Below are positions 4,961-8,371 of a stretch of DNA of 8,371 bases, one piece after another; the stretch's first letter is position 1; each line of letters opens with the position of its first letter. The position numbers and the translations under genes were made by a program. Below the pieces are notes generated by a model. That model did not search any database. It was not told the DNA's origin and saw only the letters and a program-made list of their open reading frames with translations. The stretch lies in the NCBI GenBank assembly GCA_026984385.1, contig JALSSH010000503.1:1-8371 (forward strand), read 5' to 3'. The DNA is from Ardenticatenia bacterium (GTDB taxonomy: Bacteria > Chloroflexota > Anaerolineae > Aggregatilineales > Aggregatilineaceae).

Positions 4961-6079
4961 ATGGCTCAACGCGATCTGCCACCGGCTGCTCGAACCCACC
5001 CTACCCGCCCAGCTCGCCGCCCTCCGCTGAAAAACTGGCGTGCTCATGTGATAGGGGGGGCGCTCGGCGTTATTTTGCTGGTAGGGGGCCTGCTGGCTAC
5101 AGACCACTTTACGCGGCGTAGCGTAACGCTGGAAATCAACGGGACGCCCTACCACTTGCGCACGCACGCGGACACCGTCCAAGCGGCTTTGGACGAAGCG
5201 GGAATTGCCCTCGCCTCACCGGACCGCGTTTGGCCGTCTCCGCAAACCGCGTTGGAAGCGGCGCGCGTGATCACCGTGCGCAAAGCTGACGATGTAGCGA
5301 TCGTTCAAGACGGGCAATTGCAAAAGGCCCGCACCTTGAAAACGCATCCTCTGGATATTCTGACGGAGCAAGGGATAGCGTTCGGCCCGTATGACACATT
5401 GATCGTAGACGGCGCTCCGTATACGGTGAGCGTTCTTTCCACGCGCACATGGAACGCACCGCCGCAAACCGTGCGTTTGGTGCACAGCACGACGATTACT
5501 GTGCAGGACGGAGATCATACCCTGACATTGCACACCATCGCGCCGGATGTGGCCCGCGCCCTGGAAAACGCTGGCCTGAAGCTCTATTTAGCCGACCGCG
5601 TCATCCCCGCCCTGGAAACGCCCATCTCTCCCGACCTACACGTCACCATTGAGCGCGCCGTGCCGCTCACCGTGATCGCCGACGGTCGGCGTTTGCACAC
5701 ACGCGCACGCGGCCCAACGGTTGCCGACGCCCTGGTGATGATCGGCGTTGTGCCGCTGGGGTTAGACTACACCATCCCCCCACTGGATGCCCCTTTGGAA
5801 GCAGAGATGACAATCCGCGTCGTGCGCGTCGCGGAGCGGGTTATCACCCAGGAAGAAACGATCCCGTTCCTAACATTGTACAATTCGGACGACATCTCGG
5901 AGTTTATGAGCAAGCGCGACGTGACCGCCGGAGCACTCGGTGTGCGGACGACGACATGGTGTGTGCGCTATGAAGACGGGCAAGAAGTGTGGCGCGAGAA
6001 GCTGGACGAGCGATTCATTCCGCATTCCTCCTCCTTCTCCACGTTGCCCTGCGGAGAACAAAGGCTATCTCATCGGTGA
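4961..6079 (+). CDS. membrane-anchored DUF348/G5-domain protein (YabE-like, no catalytic domain)
   Basis: This 372-residue protein is predicted to be exported. A basic, proline-rich N-terminus (about 1-28) precedes one hydrophobic segment (about 29-48), a signal anchor or signal peptide. Four DUF348-like repeats of the YabE type follow. The clearest are about 54-95 (VTLEINGTPYHLRTHADTVQ), 178-222 and 235-285; a weaker one is near 110-150. A G5 domain spans about 291-353, from ERVITQEETIPF to YEDGQEVWREKLDE. DUF348/G5 proteins of Gram-positives such as B. subtilis YabE act at the cell wall, and many end in a 3D or Rpf-type peptidoglycan-cleaving domain. Here the protein stops about 19 residues after G5 with a Ser-rich tail, so a binding or structural role is more likely than catalysis. 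The ATG lies 30 bp after the SRP RNA with no Shine-Dalgarno and no separate promoter; GTG at 5048 would cut the membrane segment. The stop overlaps rsmA as GTGA. Confidence 0.8.
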   Translation: MAQRDLPPAARTHPTRPARRPPLKNWRAHVIGGALGVILLVGGLLATDHFTRRSVTLEINGTPYHLRTHADTVQAALDEAGIALASPDRVWPSPQTALEAARVITVRKADDVAIVQDGQLQKARTLKTHPLDILTEQGIAFGPYDTLIVDGAPYTVSVLSTRTWNAPPQTVRLVHSTTITVQDGDHTLTLHTIAPDVARALENAGLKLYLADRVIPALETPISPDLHVTIERAVPLTVIADGRRLHTRARGPTVADALVMIGVVPLGLDYTIPPLDAPLEAEMTIRVVRVAERVITQEETIPFLTLYNSDDISEFMSKRDVTAGALGVRTTTWCVRYEDGQEVWREKLDERFIPHSSSFSTLPCGEQRLSHR

Positions 6080-6906
6080 ACGATCACGAACGCTTGACCC
6101 AACGCGGCATCCGCCCCAAAAAAAGCCTAGGACAAAATTTTCTCCACGATCCGCACGCCCTGGAAAAGATCATCGCAGCAGCGGAACTATCCTCAGACGC
6201 AACCGTGCTGGAGATCGGCGCGGGGGCGGGCAGCTTGACCCGTCACCTTGCTCAAGTGGCCGCGCGTGTGGTCGCTGTGGAACTCGACGACCGCTTGATT
6301 CCCCTGCTGCGCGAAGAATTCGCCGATTTTCCCCAGGTTACCATTGTGCACGGGGATATTTTGGCGCTGGACATAGGCGATCTCACGGGCGAAGCCGCGT
6401 ATACTGTGGTGGCGAACTTGCCCTACTATATCACCAGCGCCATCCTGCGCCGTTTGCTGAGCCAAAAGCCGCGTCCTCGACGTCTGGTGCTCACCGTGCA
6501 AAAAGAGGTCGCCGAGCGCATCACGGCGCGCCCGGGGAATATGAGCATCCTGGCCGTGAGTGTGCAATTTTACGGGCAAGCGGAAATCGTGTTGCGGTTG
6601 AAGCCCGGCGCTTTCTGGCCGCGTCCGGAAGTGGAGTCTGCCGTTGTACGCATTGATGTTTTCCCCAAGCCGCGCGTTGACGTGCCGGACGAGAAGTTAT
6701 TTTTCCGCCTCGTGCGGGTGGGCTTCAGCCAAAAGCGTAAACAACTACGCAACACACTCAGCGCCGGTTTGCAGCTTAGCAAGGCTCAAGCCGACGCACT
6801 TTTGGGGCAATGCGGCATCGCGCCACAGCGCCGCGCTGAAACGCTCAGCGTGGAGGAATGGGGTGCGCTAACGCGCGCCTACGCCCAGGCTCAGCCCGCC
6901 GACTAG
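6076..6906 (+). CDS. rsmA: 16S rRNA (adenine(1518)-N6/adenine(1519)-N6)-dimethyltransferase
   Basis: RsmA (KsgA) uses S-adenosylmethionine to dimethylate two adjacent adenines in the 3' terminal helix of 16S rRNA late in small-subunit assembly. Its loss gives kasugamycin resistance in other bacteria. The 276-residue length is normal. Motifs are KKSLGQNFL at 15-23, SAM motif I VLEIGAGAGSLT at 44-55, catalytic motif IV NLPYY at 114-118, VQKEVAERI, and FWPRPEVESAVVR. The C-terminal helical domain has GFSQKRKQLRNTL. The GTG at 6076 is chosen because it overlaps the upstream TGA (GTGA) and places the conserved N-terminus correctly. An in-frame ATG at 5989 would add 29 residues unlike the family, encoded inside the upstream gene. 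A weak AAAGG lies about 12 bases upstream, so translation probably depends on coupling. In Bacillus the order is yabE, rnmV, ksgA; rnmV is absent here. Confidence 0.95.
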   Translation: MNDHERLTQRGIRPKKSLGQNFLHDPHALEKIIAAAELSSDATVLEIGAGAGSLTRHLAQVAARVVAVELDDRLIPLLREEFADFPQVTIVHGDILALDIGDLTGEAAYTVVANLPYYITSAILRRLLSQKPRPRRLVLTVQKEVAERITARPGNMSILAVSVQFYGQAEIVLRLKPGAFWPRPEVESAVVRIDVFPKPRVDVPDEKLFFRLVRVGFSQKRKQLRNTLSAGLQLSKAQADALLGQCGIAPQRRAETLSVEEWGALTRAYAQAQPAD

Positions 6907-6931
6907 CGCTCGTCGCCGCGGCAAGAGTTGC

Positions 6932-6955
6932 AAAAAAGGGCGCATAAAGCGCCCT
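6932..6955 (-). terminator. intrinsic terminator of the ABC exporter operon
   Basis: On the minus strand AGGGCGC (6955-6949), a 5-base loop and GCGCCCT (6943-6937) form a 7-bp perfect stem followed directly by six T's (complement of 6932-6937). It lies about 30 bp after the permease stop. On the plus strand the hairpin is preceded by the A-run and followed by ATGGGG, so it is a poor terminator for rsmA. Confidence 0.85.
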
Positions 6956-6985
6956 ATGGGGCTTCGGAGTAAGCGAACAGGCCGC

Positions 6986-7819
6986 CTAGCCGTTGCGCTT
7001 GAGCTTGCCGGTACGTTTGGCATAGCGTTCGGCGCGTTGGAACAGGTAAATCCCCAGCGGGAGCATCACCACGCCCATCCCCAAAAGCGGCCACACATAC
7101 AACCACGCGCTCGTTTCCGTCGATGCGGGCAAAAGCGCCGCTCGCATTCCTTCCAGCACGTAGGTCATCGGCGAAAAGCGTGCCACCACCTGTAACCACC
7201 CGGGCAGCACGCTGATCGGGTAGTACACGCCGGAGACCAGCAAGAACATCGCTTGCACGATGTTGGTCATCTGGGCGCCCCGCTCGGGGTAGAGCAGCGG
7301 CAGCACCGAGGCCATCATGCCGATGCCGACAAACGATAGGCTGCCGACCAGCAAGACCACCACCGCACCGAGAAAGTCCGCGCCCGCAAAGCTCAAGTCA
7401 AAGAAGGCCGTCACCACCAAACCGATCACGCCGGTGAACAGAAAGCTGTGCAAAATGGCGAAAAGCGTTTGGCCGATCATCTGGTTGAAGCGGTGCACAG
7501 GGGCCATAAAGGTATACTCGATCGTGCCTTCCCAGCGTTCCCAAGCGATCATCTCGCTGATGTCGTTGAAAATGCCCGCCAAAAAACGCCAAACCAGCGT
7601 GCCGATCAGCAAATAGGTGATCAGATAGTCGGTGTTGATATCCGTGTTGCCGGTGATCTCGCCCGCTCCTGCTCCGATGAAGGTCACCGAAAGAGAGTTG
7701 GCGATCGAATAGGCCAGCCAGACCACTTCCCAGCCCCAATAGCGCTTGACCAGATTAAAGTTGCGCGCCACAAAAGCATAGGACTGGCGGATTTCGATCT
7801 GTAAACTTTTGAGCGACAT
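6986..7819 (-). CDS. ABC-2 type transporter permease
   Basis: This 277-residue integral membrane subunit belongs to a two-gene ABC exporter. It has about six hydrophobic segments: roughly 31-49, 65-84, 118-139, 149-173, 186-206 and 238-260. Between the second and third lies the cytosolic WERWEGTIEYTFMAPV motif (93-108), the coupling segment typical of the ABC2_membrane (DrrB/NodJ-like) family. SGVYYPISVLPGWL followed by a FSPMTYVLEGMR loop (215-226) before the last helix is also characteristic. The C-terminus is basic. The ATG at 7819 has GGAGGA 11 bases upstream, inside the end of the ATPase gene, 7 bp from its stop. The pair is therefore co-transcribed and the permease is last before a terminator. 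The substrate is unknown; drugs, lipids or polysaccharide are all possible for this family. Confidence 0.9.
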   Translation of the reverse strand: MSLKSLQIEIRQSYAFVARNFNLVKRYWGWEVVWLAYSIANSLSVTFIGAGAGEITGNTDINTDYLITYLLIGTLVWRFLAGIFNDISEMIAWERWEGTIEYTFMAPVHRFNQMIGQTLFAILHSFLFTGVIGLVVTAFFDLSFAGADFLGAVVVLLVGSLSFVGIGMMASVLPLLYPERGAQMTNIVQAMFLLVSGVYYPISVLPGWLQVVARFSPMTYVLEGMRAALLPASTETSAWLYVWPLLGMGVVMLPLGIYLFQRAERYAKRTGKLKRNG

Positions 7820-7826
7820 GGTTGGA

Positions 7827-8371
7827 TCATTCCTCCGTGAGCGCGGCTTGCGGTGCGGCGCGGTTTTGGGCTTCTTGTGCTGTCAAGCGTTTGCCGGTCA
7901 GCGCCATAAACACATCTTCTAGCGTGGGCGTGTGTCCGTTTTGGCGCACAAGCTGTTTGAGACCGGCGGGCGTGTCCATCGCCACGATGCGTCCCTCGTC
8001 CAAAATGGCGATGCGGTCACAAAGTGCGTCGGCCTCGTTCATATCGTGCGTGGTGATAACGATGGTCGCGTCGTGCACGTCGCGCAGCTCGTTGACGAAC
8101 GTTTGCACCTCTAGCTTAGAACGTGGGTCAAGGCCGGTCGTTGGCTCGTCGAGCAGCAACAGGATCGGTTGAGAAAGGAAGGCGCGGGCAATGGCAACCT
8201 TTTGTTGCATCCCTCGGCTCATATCTTCCATCGGGCTGTTATAGCTGTTTTCTCGCAAGCCCAGCCGCCGTAAAATCTCACGTGCTTTGCGGTCGGCTTC
8301 TTTGCCGGGCACACCGTACAGCCGCGCGCCGTAGAGCAAATTTTCCTTAGGACTGAGCTTCTTGAAGAAAG
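7827..8371 (-). CDS. ABC transporter ATP-binding protein, C-terminal part
   Basis: This is the ATPase partner of the permease, cut by the right edge of the window; about 180 residues are visible and Walker A lies outside. The frame is open to the last base, beginning FFKKLSPKENLLYGARLYG, which corresponds to the segment after the Q-loop. The signature motif reads MSRGMQQKVAIARA, a common variant of LSGGQ in ABC-2 exporters. Walker B and the D-loop are ILLLLDEPTTGLD, and the H-loop is ITTHDMNEAD with its switch histidine. IAILDEGRIVAMDTP and TLEDVFMALTGK near the end are typical of the DrrA/NatA-like exporter subfamily. A tail of about 20 residues rich in Ala, Gln and Glu follows. A TTG at 8337-8339 could be taken for a start, but it is internal because the conserved reading continues upstream. 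The promoter lies outside the window. Confidence 0.93.
   Translation of the reverse strand, partial: FFKKLSPKENLLYGARLYGVPGKEADRKAREILRRLGLRENSYNSPMEDMSRGMQQKVAIARAFLSQPILLLLDEPTTGLDPRSKLEVQTFVNELRDVHDATIVITTHDMNEADALCDRIAILDEGRIVAMDTPAGLKQLVRQNGHTPTLEDVFMALTGKRLTAQEAQNRAAPQAALTEE

Noticed and set aside
5989..6075. Upstream in-frame ATG start for rsmA
   Set aside because: It would overlap the upstream gene by 91 bp and add residues unlike RsmA. GTG at 6076 fits both the GTGA coupling and the family length.
5940..6656. Plus-strand open frame across the DUF348/G5-rsmA junction, considered as a frameshifted C-terminal domain
   Set aside because: The translation is low-complexity (Arg, Ser, Pro, Gly) with no 3D, SLT or other domain. 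rsmA is intact in another frame.
1..8371. CRISPR array, insertion sequence, integrase or phage genes
   Set aside because: No regularly spaced repeats, terminal inverted repeats with a transposase, or phage-type proteins were seen. All main genes belong to core or common transport families.

Overview
This is an 8.4 kb stretch of ordinary bacterial chromosome with high GC and dense coding. No mobile element, CRISPR array or phage gene is visible. The genes suggest a GC-rich bacterium that makes isoleucine through citramalate (short archaeal-type LeuC/LeuD plus CimA) and carries a YabE-like DUF348/G5 surface protein beside rsmA. Chloroflexota (for example Anaerolineae-like) or a related lineage would fit, but that placement is inference from gene content and is weak.

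Region 1 (1-3687, plus strand) is a branched-chain amino acid operon: the 3' end of leuC, then leuD, cimA and leuB. CimA condenses pyruvate and acetyl-CoA to citramalate. LeuCD isomerises citramalate or 2-isopropylmalate, and LeuB oxidatively decarboxylates either product. This segment can therefore serve both isoleucine (via 2-oxobutyrate) and leucine synthesis. GC-rich hairpins lie in the leuD-cimA gap and across the cimA stop codon, and a perfect 18-bp inverted repeat follows leuB.

Region 2 (3688-4700) holds the convergent leuB and UPF0173 metallo-beta-lactamase-fold hydrolase genes. They are separated by a 204-bp gap with two strong hairpins. The hydrolase gene reads leftward from a near-consensus sigma-70-type promoter.

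Region 3 (4700-6906, plus strand) starts with a second near-consensus promoter, divergent from the first. It drives the SRP RNA gene (ffs), then a membrane-anchored DUF348/G5 protein, then rsmA (16S rRNA dimethyladenosine transferase). The last two overlap as GTGA, so they are probably translationally coupled. The order resembles the yabE-rnmV-ksgA neighbourhood of Bacillus, with rnmV missing.

Region 4 (6907-8371, minus strand) is an ABC-2 type exporter. Its ATPase runs off the right edge, its permease follows 7 bp later, and a clear intrinsic terminator lies between the permease and rsmA on the minus strand.

I did not find a novel system. The points most worth checking are the possible attenuator-like structure between leuD and cimA, the truncated architecture of the DUF348/G5 protein, and the tight SRP RNA-DUF348-rsmA arrangement.
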